From NCBI RefSeq assembly GCF_011745145.1, contig NZ_CP050191.1, positions 4,233,327 through 4,297,326 on the forward strand: a stretch of DNA of 64,000 nt, given 5' to 3'. The position numbers were made by a program, and so were the translations under genes. A model generated the notes under the pieces. It saw only the letters and a program-made list of their open reading frames with translations. It did not search any database and was not told where the DNA came from. This DNA is from Mycobacterium sp. DL440 (lineage in GTDB: Bacteria > Actinomycetota > Actinomycetes > Mycobacteriales > Mycobacteriaceae). The first letter of the stretch is position 1, and every line of letters starts with the position of its first letter. Shown here piece by piece: positions 45,461 through 53,727 of this stretch.

Positions 45461-46450
45461 TCAGCCCAGTGCCGGGATGACCTCGCGCTCGAACAACTCG
45501 ATACCGGACCGGTCGTACGCGGCCTCGGGAAAGTACAGAATGGCGTACTCGCACCCCAGGTCGCGCAACCGCTTGAGCTTTTCGATGACCTGTTCGGGTG
45601 TGCCGCTTGCCGATTCGGGTGCGGTGACGTTGGCCAGCATGGCGTCGACGGCGGCCGCCCCGGCCACCGGCGCCTGCCGGGCCCGCAACCGTCCGACGCG
45701 CTCGGCGACGTCGGCCTCGGATTCACCGATGACGGCGTTGAAGTTGGCCGACCGCACGATCGCGTCGTAGTCGGTGCCGACGTCACGGCAGTGCCCGGCG
45801 AGAACGTCCGACTTGTGCGCGAATCCCTCGGGCTCGGAGGTGAAGTTGGTGTACTGCGCATACTTGGCCGCGATGCGCAGCGTGACCTTCTCCCCGCCGC
45901 CGGCGATCCACATCGGAATACCATTGTGCTGCAGTGGCTTCGGGGCCACGATGGCGCCGTCGACCTGATAGTGCTTGCCGTCGAAGCTGACCCGCCCGTC
46001 GCGCCAGGCGTCGCGCATGATCTGCACGCCCTCGTCGAGTCGGCCCAGCCGCACGCCGGCCGATGGGAATCCGTAGCCGTAGGCACGCCACTCGTGCTCG
46101 TACCAGCCCCCACCGATACCCATCTGTACGCGGCCCCCCGAGATGATGTCGGTGGTGGCGGCGATCTTCGCCAGATAGGCAGGGTTGCGGTAGCTCATCG
46201 CGGTGCACATCTGGCCGAGTTTGATGCGCGACGTCGTCGCCGCGTAGGCGGCCATCAGCGACCAGGCCTCATGGGTGGCCTCGTCGGTCGGCACCGGAAC
46301 GGTGTGGAAGTGGTCGTAAACCCACAGCGAGTCCCAGGCACCTGCGTCGGCATAGGACGCCAGGTCACGCATCACCGACCAGTGGTTTTCGGTGGGAATG
46401 TCGACGAGGTCAAGGCGCCAGCCCTGCGGGATGAAGAGTCCAAAGCGCAT
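45461..46450 (-). CDS. LLM-class (F420-dependent) oxidoreductase
   Basis: A 329-residue TIM-barrel flavin/F420 enzyme. It starts MRFGLFIPQGWRLDLVDIPT, the pattern of an actinobacterial F420 subgroup. Other landmarks are SLWVYDHFHTVPVPTDEATH, GQMCTAMSYRNPAYLAKIAA and the conserved GRVQMGIGGGWYEHEWRAYG. F420 rather than FMN is expected from the subgroup; the substrate is unknown. The ATG at 46450 is chosen over one at 46501 because the family begins with RFGLF. It is divergent from a PPOX gene with a 150-bp gap containing likely promoters. Confidence 0.88.
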   Translation of the reverse strand: MRFGLFIPQGWRLDLVDIPTENHWSVMRDLASYADAGAWDSLWVYDHFHTVPVPTDEATHEAWSLMAAYAATTSRIKLGQMCTAMSYRNPAYLAKIAATTDIISGGRVQMGIGGGWYEHEWRAYGYGFPSAGVRLGRLDEGVQIMRDAWRDGRVSFDGKHYQVDGAIVAPKPLQHNGIPMWIAGGGEKVTLRIAAKYAQYTNFTSEPEGFAHKSDVLAGHCRDVGTDYDAIVRSANFNAVIGESEADVAERVGRLRARQAPVAGAAAVDAMLANVTAPESASGTPEQVIEKLKRLRDLGCEYAILYFPEAAYDRSGIELFEREVIPALG

Positions 46451-46600
46451 GGACCCCGACTTTACGACTCCAGGCGCCCAGTGGCCAGATGTCACACGCA
46501 ATTGGCCCTTGGACAGTGCAAAGAACTGGCCACTCGACGTCAGCTATGAGCTGAAACCGTTGCCCGGCAAGTTTTTTCAAACCGGGTCTAGGCTGTCACC

Positions 46601-47026
46601 ATGCCCCTTTCCAAGGAAGAACGCGAACAATTTCTGGCCGAACCGCACATCGCCGCACTGTCGGTTTACGCCGGCGACAAACGTGGACCGCTGACCGTCC
46701 CGATCTGGTACCAGTACACCCCCGGTGGCCAGCCGTGGCTGCTGACCGGGACGGGGTCACGCAAGCACCGGTTGATCGAGGCAGCCGGGCATCTGTCGTT
46801 GATGGTCGAACGGCTGGAGCCGACGGTGCGCTACGTGGCCGTCGACGGCGCGGTGGATCGCATCGAGCCGGGCACAGATGAACAACTCGTCGAGATGACC
46901 AAGCGCTACCTGGCCCCCGAGAAGGTGGAGCCGTATCTGGAGTTCGCCCGCCGCGAGCAGGGCGACAGCGTGGCCGTGTTCCTCAAGCCCGAACATTGGC
47001 TGTCCTCCGATCTGGGGGCGCTCTAG
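46601..47026 (+). CDS. Pyridoxamine-oxidase-fold (PPOX) protein, FMN/F420 type
   Basis: A 141-residue split-barrel protein. Core strands are PHIAALSVYAGDKRGPLTVP, IWYQYTPGGQPWLLTGTGSRKH and RYVAVDGAVDRIEPG. These match the mycobacterial PPOX/FDOR class that binds FMN or F420; the ligand cannot be decided from sequence alone. It is followed 4 bp later by a methyltransferase gene and is probably co-transcribed with it. Confidence 0.82.
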   Translation: MPLSKEEREQFLAEPHIAALSVYAGDKRGPLTVPIWYQYTPGGQPWLLTGTGSRKHRLIEAAGHLSLMVERLEPTVRYVAVDGAVDRIEPGTDEQLVEMTKRYLAPEKVEPYLEFARREQGDSVAVFLKPEHWLSSDLGAL

Positions 47027-47030
47027 CTCC

Positions 47031-47627
47031 ATGAGTTCGCGCCAACGTTTGTTCCGGTGGCTCTACCGCCTGGGGTTCACCCCCTGGGACGGCCACCCGT
47101 TGGCGCACAGCCTGACAGAGCTTGTCGAGGGCGCCCGCAACTCGTCGCTGCCCCCGGGGACCGCGCTCGACGTGGGTTGCGGTACCGGGGACAACGCGGT
47201 GTACCTGGCCAGACACGGCTGGCGGGTCACCGGTGTGGACTACGTGGCCAAACCGCTGAAGAAAGCGCGTGCCAAGGCCGCCGGGCTGCCCGCAATCTTC
47301 GCCAAAGCCGATGTGACACAACTGAGTTTGTCGGGCATCGGGGCCGGCTTCGATCTCATCATCGACAGTGGCTGCCTGCATGGCATGAACGCCGACGACC
47401 GTGACGGCTATGTCCGGGAAGTCAGCGCAGTGGCCGCCCCCGGCGCACAACTGCTGATCGTGGCGTTCATCCCCGGTTCGTCGATGGGTGTGCCCGGCAT
47501 CGGGTTCGAAGAGGTACAACGACGCTTCAAAGACGGCTGGACGCTGCTGTCCAGCGGGGATGAGCCCGCGATGGACCAGAACGGGGCGAACGCGGCACGG
47601 TTCTATCTGTTCCAGCGCACCGCATAG
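47031..47627 (+). CDS. Class I SAM-dependent methyltransferase
   Basis: The 198-residue protein has a textbook motif I (ALDVGCGTGDNAVYLARHGW, about 45-64) followed by the acidic loop GVDYVAKPLKKARAKAA and the IIDSGCLHGMNADDR block typical of small thiol/thiopurine-like methyltransferases. The substrate is unknown. The ATG is 4 bp after the PPOX gene stop. It is complete, with an aromatic-rich end (FYLFQRTA). Confidence 0.85.
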   Translation: MSSRQRLFRWLYRLGFTPWDGHPLAHSLTELVEGARNSSLPPGTALDVGCGTGDNAVYLARHGWRVTGVDYVAKPLKKARAKAAGLPAIFAKADVTQLSLSGIGAGFDLIIDSGCLHGMNADDRDGYVREVSAVAAPGAQLLIVAFIPGSSMGVPGIGFEEVQRRFKDGWTLLSSGDEPAMDQNGANAARFYLFQRTA

Positions 47628-47643
47628 GATTTCGCGCCCACCG

Positions 47644-48593
47644 TCATTCGGCCCGGCCGCCGAGATGTCTGGCGAGGAACCGATCGGCCCGATGGTAGAA
47701 GTCGAGCCGATTGGCGGGCTTGACGAAGCCGTGTCCCTCGTTCTCGTACATCGCATACTCGTGGTCGAGGCCGTGTTCTGCCATGGCTGCCACGATCTGC
47801 TCGGACTCCGCCCGCTTCACCCGTGGATCGTTCTCGAGACCGGATCTTCAGCGATCACCTCTGTCTCACCGGACTTGAGGTCCATCCGGACCAGCCGAGC
47901 CGTATTGGAGCCGACCGAGGACAGCAGATACATTGCCGTGCCGTCTTGTGTGAAGCCGACGGGGCCCGTGGTTTCGGCGTCTTCGGGTCCGACCTCCAGC
48001 AGCGTCCGCCACTCGGAGGTCTCGTCATCACGCACCAGGATCACCATCCCACCGTCGGCGGTGGGGGTGGCCGCGCCCCGCACCGCCAGGGCGTAGTCGA
48101 CCACCCAGCCGAGATAGCCGGGGTTCTCCACGATCTTGCGCAGTTCCCCCGTCGTCAGATCGAGGTGATACACATCGTGCAACTGCGGATTGTCCTTGTT
48201 GATTCCGAGCAGCACCTCGTTCGGAAATCGCTTGTAGTGGGCGATGATTCGACACTGCACGTCGTCTATCGGCGTCAGGTCACGCTCGACCCCGGTCTCC
48301 AGATCGACATCGAACAGCCGAAAGTTCTCGCTGCCGTCCTTGTCCCGCACGTACATGACATGACGGTTGTCGTGCGCCCAGAAATAGCCCTGTATTCCAC
48401 GGTCGGTGTCGTGGGTGACCGCGCTCTCGTTGCCCGCACCGGCGTCACCGACGAACACGTTGAGCACACCGTCGACGGGGGCGACGAACGACAACCGGGT
48501 GCCATCGGGCGATATCTGTACCGCCGCCCGCTCCGGATTGCCCAGCAGGGCTTCCAGCGGGATGAGTTTCACGTCTCCCAGCTCACCTGACAT
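47644..48593 (-). pseudogene. S9-family prolyl-oligopeptidase pseudogene with internal deletion
   Basis: The N-terminal 255 residues are an intact beta-propeller start (LIPLEALLGNPERAAVQISP, GYFWAHDNRHVMYVRDKDGS) that breaks into VSRTIHG and a stop at 47817. In another frame just beyond is the true C-terminus of an S9 peptidase (VKRAESEQIVAAMAEHGLDH, then NEGHGFVKPANRLDFYHRAD) with the catalytic His in GHGF. About half the enzyme, including the catalytic Ser (GxSxGG) and Asp, is missing, and the join shifts the frame. A full family member is about 600-700 residues. Confidence 0.8.
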
Positions 48594-48691
48594 TCCGCCC
48601 CCTCGTTCGGTGTGCCGTCCATCATGCCGACCCGCGCTGCCGGCGGGAACCCATTCGCAGCGCTATACCCGGAGGCGGGCTCGGGGCTGAT

Positions 48692-49237
48692 TCACATCCC
48701 CAAGGCGGCCATCGCTCCGTCGACTGTGGCGGTGCGCAACTGCTCGCCGGGAACGTCGGGGAATTGCAGGCAGCAGTCCTGCAGGCCGCCGAAGGCGATA
48801 ACGGCGCGGGTGGATTGTTCGAGGGTCGGCGCGCGGCCGAACACCAGCACGCCGAGTCTGGCGCGCCAGGCCAGCAGTTGGTCGATCAACCCCAGATCGA
48901 CCAACGTGGTCAGCTCGGAAACGATCAGGATGAGATCGGCGCGGTGCCGGTAATGAAAGTCGAAGTAGCCCTCCAGAAGTTCCCGGGCTGAGGCCCGGGC
49001 TGTGCCGCGTTTGCGTTCCTGCTCCGCGATGAAGGCCTCGCCCTCCTCGATGAGGGGTTGCAGAATGCTGCGGACCAGCTCCTCGCGTGACCGGAAGTGG
49101 TAGTACAACGCGGGTTTGGTGATGCCGAGGCGGTCGGCGATGTCCTGCAGACTGGTGCGGACCACGCCCTTCTCGGCGAACAGTTCGCGCGCCACATCCT
49201 GGATGCGTTGCCGGGTATCCAATGCAGGCTTGGCCAC
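48692..49237 (-). CDS. TetR-family regulator of the adjacent monooxygenase
   Basis: A 181-residue TetR protein. The HTH is TSLQDIADRLGITKPALYYHF (about 28-48), with the common ITKPALYYHF recognition sequence, followed by the ligand domain (SELTTLVDLGLIDQLLAWRA). It is divergent from an FAD monooxygenase gene, and the 76 bp between the starts hold two long inverted-repeat sites. It most likely represses both its own gene and the monooxygenase until a ligand binds. Confidence 0.9.
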   Translation of the reverse strand: MAKPALDTRQRIQDVARELFAEKGVVRTSLQDIADRLGITKPALYYHFRSREELVRSILQPLIEEGEAFIAEQERKRGTARASARELLEGYFDFHYRHRADLILIVSELTTLVDLGLIDQLLAWRARLGVLVFGRAPTLEQSTRAVIAFGGLQDCCLQFPDVPGEQLRTATVDGAMAALGM

Positions 49238-49250
49238 GTAACCACCCTAA

Positions 49251-49270
49251 CTTACTTAACGATAGGTAAG
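49251..49270. promoter_or_regulatory. TetR operator 1
   Basis: CTTACTTAACGATAGGTAAG, a 20-bp near-palindrome (CTTAC...GTAAG) beginning 14 bp from the tetR start. It matches operator 2 in inverted orientation at 18 of 20 positions. It is AT-rich against a GC-rich background. Confidence 0.75.
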
Positions 49271-49285
49271 CTGACGAACGAAGTA

Positions 49286-49305
49286 CTTACCGACCGTTAA
49301 GTAAG
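49286..49305. promoter_or_regulatory. TetR operator 2
   Basis: CTTACCGACCGTTAAGTAAG, the reverse-complement partner of operator 1, with centres 35 bp apart. It ends 9 bp before the monooxygenase ATG. Its position would block transcription or translation start of that gene. Confidence 0.75.
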
Positions 49306-49313
49306 GGGGCAAC

Positions 49314-50522
49314 ATGAAGGTACTCATCTCCGGCGCCAGCATCGCCGGGCCGGTACTCGCCTACTGGCTGTCTCGGCACGAGTTCGACGTCACCGTGGTG
49401 GAACGCTCGCCCGCGCTCCGCAAAACCGGTGGCCACGCCGTCGACCTGTTCCGGCCCGCCATGGAGATCTCCGAGCGCATGGGCGTGCTGTCCGACATCG
49501 AGGCGCATGCCACCGGCACCACCGAGATGCTCATCCATCGACCCGGCACGTCGCGCCCCGCGCGCCTCGACTACCTCAAGATCATCGGCGCCATGTCCGA
49601 CCGGCACGTCGAGATCATGCGGGATGACCTCAGCGAGATCTACTACCAGGCAGGCCGAGACGACGTCGAGTACCTGTTCGGGGACACCATCACCTCGATC
49701 TCGCCCGACGGGGACGTGAGGTTCGAGCGCAACGCACCCCGACGCTTCGACGTGGTGGTGGGAGCCGACGGGCTGCACTCCGGGGTGCGCCGTCTGACGT
49801 TCGGCGACAACGTTTCCGAGAACTTCCTCGGCGGATACCTCTCGGTGGTCTCAGTGCCGAAGGCCCTGGCCCGTGACGGTGAGATGACCGGCTACTTCAA
49901 ACCGGGCCACATGGCCGGCATCTACACCGCCGACCATCTCGACGACGCCCGCGCGGTGTTCATCTTCCGCCCGAGCCAACCGCTGGATTACGACTACCGC
50001 GATGCGGACCGCCAAAAGGCGCAACTACGCGCCGCGTTCGAGCACATGAGTTCCGAAGTGGACCGCTGGCTCGACGAGGTGCCGTGGACGCCGACGTTCT
50101 ACTTCGATGCCATCACGCAGCTGGAGATGACGACGTGGTCGCGCGACCGGGTGACCCTCGTCGGGGATGCGGGCTACTGCCCCGGACCCGCCGTCGGCGG
50201 CAGCACCAGCCTCGCGGTGTATGGCGCCTATGTCCTGGCTGCCGAGATGGTCCGCGCGGGTGACGATTACGCCGCGGCGTTCGCCGCGTATGAACGCACC
50301 ATGTTGGCACCCGTCCAAGGCAGCCGAAAGTTGGCGGCCGTCAACGCGAAAACGGTGGTGCCCATGAGTGGTTGGGGCATTCGCGCACTGGTGGGTGCCG
50401 GGCAGGTGATCTCGCTCCTGCCGCTGGGCGTGACCCAGTCACTCGCTCGGCTCAACGCCAAGGGTGTGCGGCTGTACGACACGATGCCGCTGCCTGCCTG
50501 GCCGTCCTCGTTGACCAGATGA
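49314..50522 (+). CDS. FAD-dependent aromatic monooxygenase (PHBH/TetX-like)
   Basis: A 402-residue class A flavoprotein monooxygenase. Motifs are the FAD-binding GASIAGPVLAYWLSRHE (about 7-23) with VVERSP, the second FAD/NADPH motif VVVGADGLHSGVR (about 146-158) and the third GDAGYCPGPAVGGSTSLA (about 284-301). It would hydroxylate an aromatic or polycyclic compound. Its expression is tied to the divergent TetR and its twin operators, a layout seen for xenobiotic-modifying enzymes. It is not assigned as a tetracycline-inactivating enzyme because class motifs alone do not show that. Confidence 0.88.
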   Translation: MKVLISGASIAGPVLAYWLSRHEFDVTVVERSPALRKTGGHAVDLFRPAMEISERMGVLSDIEAHATGTTEMLIHRPGTSRPARLDYLKIIGAMSDRHVEIMRDDLSEIYYQAGRDDVEYLFGDTITSISPDGDVRFERNAPRRFDVVVGADGLHSGVRRLTFGDNVSENFLGGYLSVVSVPKALARDGEMTGYFKPGHMAGIYTADHLDDARAVFIFRPSQPLDYDYRDADRQKAQLRAAFEHMSSEVDRWLDEVPWTPTFYFDAITQLEMTTWSRDRVTLVGDAGYCPGPAVGGSTSLAVYGAYVLAAEMVRAGDDYAAAFAAYERTMLAPVQGSRKLAAVNAKTVVPMSGWGIRALVGAGQVISLLPLGVTQSLARLNAKGVRLYDTMPLPAWPSSLTR

Positions 50523-50551
50523 GCACGTGCATGCGGGCGTAGCGTGGCCGC

Positions 50552-50974
50552 ATGGGCGAACTTTCCGACGATGTGATCGCGTTCCTGTCCGAAGGCACCC
50601 GCACCGCGGTGCTGAGCTGGGTGGCAACGGACGGCCGACCGTTGGCCGCGCCGGTGTGGTTTGTGGTGGACGACGGAGAACTCGTCTTCAACACCGGTAA
50701 GACCACCGGCAAAGGCCGGGCCCTGGCCCGCGACCCGCGGGTGGTGCTGTGCATCCACGACGACAATCCGCCGTTTTCATTCGTCCAAGTTCAGGGCACA
50801 GCGTCCATCAGTGAGGATCCCGACGAGGCGCTGGCCATTGCCACCCGCGCCGGCGGCCGCTATATGGGTGCCGACCGCGCCGAGGAATTCGGCCGGCGCA
50901 ACGGCGTCCCGGGCGAACTCGTGGTGCGAGTGAAACCGACGAAAGTCAATGCCGCGTTCAACCTGGCGGATTGA
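50552..50974 (+). CDS. PPOX-class F420-dependent enzyme
   Basis: A 140-residue split-barrel protein. It has the strand pair GTRTAVLSWVATDGRPLAAP then VWFVVDDGELVFNTGKTTGK, followed by ARDPRVVLCIHDDNPPFSFV, a pattern shared by mycobacterial F420-binding PPOX enzymes. The reaction is unknown, possibly F420H2-dependent reduction. It is 29 bp after the monooxygenase and 9 bp before another PPOX gene, so the three may form one transcript under TetR control. Confidence 0.85.
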   Translation: MGELSDDVIAFLSEGTRTAVLSWVATDGRPLAAPVWFVVDDGELVFNTGKTTGKGRALARDPRVVLCIHDDNPPFSFVQVQGTASISEDPDEALAIATRAGGRYMGADRAEEFGRRNGVPGELVVRVKPTKVNAAFNLAD

Positions 50975-50983
50975 GGTGGCGTG

Positions 50984-51439
50984 ATGGGGGTCGTTCCCGA
51001 TGTTTCCCAGTTCGCCGACATGTTGTCCCGCGATCACGGGCTCTGCGTGCTGAGCACCCTACGTCGCGACGGGAGCATCCAGTCGTCGGTGGTGAACGCC
51101 GGCGTGATGGCGCACCCACGCACCGGTGAACCGGTCGTCGCCCTCGTGGCGATCGGCGGGGCGCGAAAGCTCCAGCACCTACGCGCCGATCCTCGGGCCA
51201 CTGTCGTCGCCCGCGCCGGCTGGCAGTGGGTGACGGTCGAGGGAACCGCGGAGATCATCGGGCCCGACGATCCTGATCCCGGCACCGATGCAGAGGGTTT
51301 GCGTCTGCTCTTGCGCGCGGTGTTCGAGGCTGCCGGCGGCACCCACGACGACTGGGACACCTACGACCGCGTCATGCGCGAGGAGCGTCGCGCCGCGGTG
51401 CTGATCACCCCCGCGCGGGTTTACTCGAACCCCGGCTGA
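50984..51439 (+). CDS. Second PPOX-class F420-dependent enzyme
   Basis: A 151-residue protein with the same fold as its neighbour: HGLCVLSTLRRDGSIQSSVV, then ARKLQHLRADPRATVVARAG and WQWVTVEGTAEIIGPDDPD. The low identity to the adjacent gene argues for separate acquisition rather than a fresh duplication. ATG 50984 is preceded by GAGGTGG; a GTG at 50981 adds one residue. A strong hairpin follows at 51519-51540. Confidence 0.83.
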   Translation: MGVVPDVSQFADMLSRDHGLCVLSTLRRDGSIQSSVVNAGVMAHPRTGEPVVALVAIGGARKLQHLRADPRATVVARAGWQWVTVEGTAEIIGPDDPDPGTDAEGLRLLLRAVFEAAGGTHDDWDTYDRVMREERRAAVLITPARVYSNPG

Positions 51440-51518
51440 GATCGAGTTGGCACACAGGGGTCGTGAAGTCGCGAAATCAACAGCCCTGAGCGCAATCTCG
51501 GTGCCCGCGCACGCAAAA

Positions 51519-51540
51519 GCCCCCGACTTGCGCCGGGGGC
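51519..51540. terminator. Terminator between PPOX gene and fadB
   Basis: GCCCCCG (51519-51525) pairs with the GGGGGC side (51534-51540) around an 8-nt loop. On the minus strand the stem is followed by TTTTGCG, a good intrinsic terminator for fadB, which ends 17 bp away. It also serves the convergent plus-strand gene, where CTTTG follows the stem. Confidence 0.75.
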
Positions 51541-51556
51541 CTTTGACATTTCGTGC

Positions 51557-53707
51557 TTACGACTCCAGCGAGGCCGGGGGCAGGAAGCGGTCGCCGTACT
51601 TGGCGGCCAGTTCCTTGGCGCGGGCGACGAAGGCCGCCTGGCCAACTCCACCGGCACCCTCGTAGCCGACGATGAACTGGGCCGAACCACCGGTGTACGG
51701 CGGGAAGCCGATACCCATGATCGAGCCGATGTTCGCGTCAGCGGTAGACGTCAAAACACCCTCGTCGATGCACTTCTGGGTCTCCAGTGCCTCGGCGAAC
51801 AGCATGCGGTCGATCATGTCCTGCAGCGGCAGCTCGACCGAACCCGAGTTGAAGGTCTCCTTCAGCCCCGGCCACAGCTGCGTCCGCTTGCCGTCGACGT
51901 ACTCGTAGAAGCCCGCACCCTTCAGGCGCGACGGGCGGCCGAGCTCGATCATCTTCTCGACGACGACCTCGTTCATCTGCTTCTCGTAGGTGCCGCCGGC
52001 GGCTTCGATGCCTTCCTTGGTGGCAACCGCGATCTTGTGCATGAGCTCCAGGTTCAGCTCATCCGACAGCTGCAGCGGCGCCGCCGGGTAACCGGCCTGC
52101 GAACCCGCCTGCTCGATCGACGCGGGCTCTACGCCCTCGCCCAGCATGGCCAGCGCCTCGTTGACGAAGGTGCCGATCACGCGGGAGGTGAAGAAGCCGC
52201 GGCTGTCGTTGACCACGATCGGGGTCTTGCGGATCGCCAGGGTGTAGTCGAACACCCGGGCCAGCGCCTCGTCAGAGGTCTTCTCGCCCTTGATGATCTC
52301 CACCAGCGGCATCTTGTCGACCGGGGAGAAGAAGTGGATGCCGATGAAGTCCTCTTGGCGCTTCACACCGGTCGCCAGACCGGTGATCGGCAGCGTGGAG
52401 GTGTTCGAGCCGAGCAGTGCGTTGGGCTCGACGATGTCCTCGATCTCCTGGAACACCTTGTGCTTGAGTTCCTGGTTCTCGAACACGGCCTCGATCACGA
52501 AGTCGACGCCCTTGAGATCCTGCGGATCGGCAGTCGGGGTGATCTTGGCGAGCAGCGCCGCCGACTTCTCTTCGGTGGTCTTGCCCCGCTTGAGTGCCTT
52601 GGCCTCGATGCCCTCCGAGTACGCCTTGCCCTTGTCAGCGGCTTCCTGCGTGACATCCTTGAGGACGACGTCGTAGCCGGCCTTGGCCGACACGTAGGCG
52701 ATACCGGCGCCCATCATGCCCGCGCCCAGCACACCGATCTTCTTGATCTCCTGCTTGGCGATGCCCTCGGGCCGCGACGCGCCGCCGTTGATGGCCTGCA
52801 AGTCCAGGAAGAACGCCTGAATCATGTTCTTGGCGGTCTGGCCGGTGACCAGCGAGACGAAGTAGCGGCTCTCGATGCGGGTGGCGGTGTCGAAGTCGAC
52901 CTGCGCACCCTCGACCGCGGCATCCAGGATGGCCCGCGGTGCCGGCATCGGGGCGCCCTTGAGCTGCTTCTTGAGCAGAGCCGGGAAGGACGGCAGGATC
53001 GCGGCGAGCGCCGGACTGGACGGGGTGCCGCCGGGGATCTTGTAGCCCTTGACGTCCCACGGCTGGGCGTGGGCCTCGGGGTTGGCCTTGATCCAGGCCT
53101 TGGCGGCGGGAACAAGTTCCTCAACCGAGCCGACGAGTTCGTCAACGAGACCGGTGTCCTTGGCCTTGGCCGGGCTGAAGCGCGTGCCCTGGCTCAGGAT
53201 CTCCATGAAGGCCTTCTGGATACCGAACATGCGCACGGTACGGGCCACGCCGCCACCGCCGGGCAGCAGGCCCAGGGTGACCTCGGGCAGACCGATCTGG
53301 CTGCCCTTGACGTCCGCGGCGATGCGGTGGTTGGTCGCCAGCGCGATCTCCAGGCCACCGCCGAGCGCCGCTCCGTTGATGGCGGCGACGACGGGCTTGG
53401 GCAGGGTCTCCAGCTTGCGCAGGTCGGCCTTGATGAACTCGACCTCGGCGAACGACGCGGCGGCGTCGTCGGGTCCGACGTTCATCATGCCCTTGAGGTC
53501 ACCGCCGGCGAAGAAGGTCTTCTTCGCACTGGTGATGACCACACCGGTGATCGAATCCTGCTCGGCCACAAGGCGTTCCACCGCAGCATGCATGGATTCC
53601 TTGTAGTGCTCGTTCATCACGTTGGCCGAACCGGTCGGGTCGTCCAGCGTCAGGGTGACGATGCCGTCGGCATCCTTGTCCCACTGAATGGTGTTCTCAA
53701 CTGTCAT
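51557..53707 (-). CDS. fadB: Multifunctional fatty-acid oxidation protein FadB
   Basis: The 716-residue alpha subunit fuses an enoyl-CoA hydratase (about 1-190, oxyanion motifs FFAGGDLKGM and AINGAALGGGLEIAL) with a 3-hydroxyacyl-CoA dehydrogenase (from about 330, NAD motif IGVLGAGMMGAGIAYVSA and the C-terminal HxxxE-type region IGIHFFSPVDKMPLVEIIKG). It corresponds to Rv0860 of the mycobacterial trifunctional beta-oxidation enzyme. The ATG at 53707 lies 20 bp after fadA, with which it is co-transcribed. An upstream in-frame start would fall inside fadA. Confidence 0.95.
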   Translation of the reverse strand: MTVENTIQWDKDADGIVTLTLDDPTGSANVMNEHYKESMHAAVERLVAEQDSITGVVITSAKKTFFAGGDLKGMMNVGPDDAAASFAEVEFIKADLRKLETLPKPVVAAINGAALGGGLEIALATNHRIAADVKGSQIGLPEVTLGLLPGGGGVARTVRMFGIQKAFMEILSQGTRFSPAKAKDTGLVDELVGSVEELVPAAKAWIKANPEAHAQPWDVKGYKIPGGTPSSPALAAILPSFPALLKKQLKGAPMPAPRAILDAAVEGAQVDFDTATRIESRYFVSLVTGQTAKNMIQAFFLDLQAINGGASRPEGIAKQEIKKIGVLGAGMMGAGIAYVSAKAGYDVVLKDVTQEAADKGKAYSEGIEAKALKRGKTTEEKSAALLAKITPTADPQDLKGVDFVIEAVFENQELKHKVFQEIEDIVEPNALLGSNTSTLPITGLATGVKRQEDFIGIHFFSPVDKMPLVEIIKGEKTSDEALARVFDYTLAIRKTPIVVNDSRGFFTSRVIGTFVNEALAMLGEGVEPASIEQAGSQAGYPAAPLQLSDELNLELMHKIAVATKEGIEAAGGTYEKQMNEVVVEKMIELGRPSRLKGAGFYEYVDGKRTQLWPGLKETFNSGSVELPLQDMIDRMLFAEALETQKCIDEGVLTSTADANIGSIMGIGFPPYTGGSAQFIVGYEGAGGVGQAAFVARAKELAAKYGDRFLPPASLES

Positions 53708-53727
53708 TTTTCTCAGGCTTCCGCTCT

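Noticed and set aside
49314..50522. Tetracycline-inactivating TetX assignment
   Set aside because: Shared class A monooxygenase motifs do not identify the substrate; many relatives act on other aromatics.
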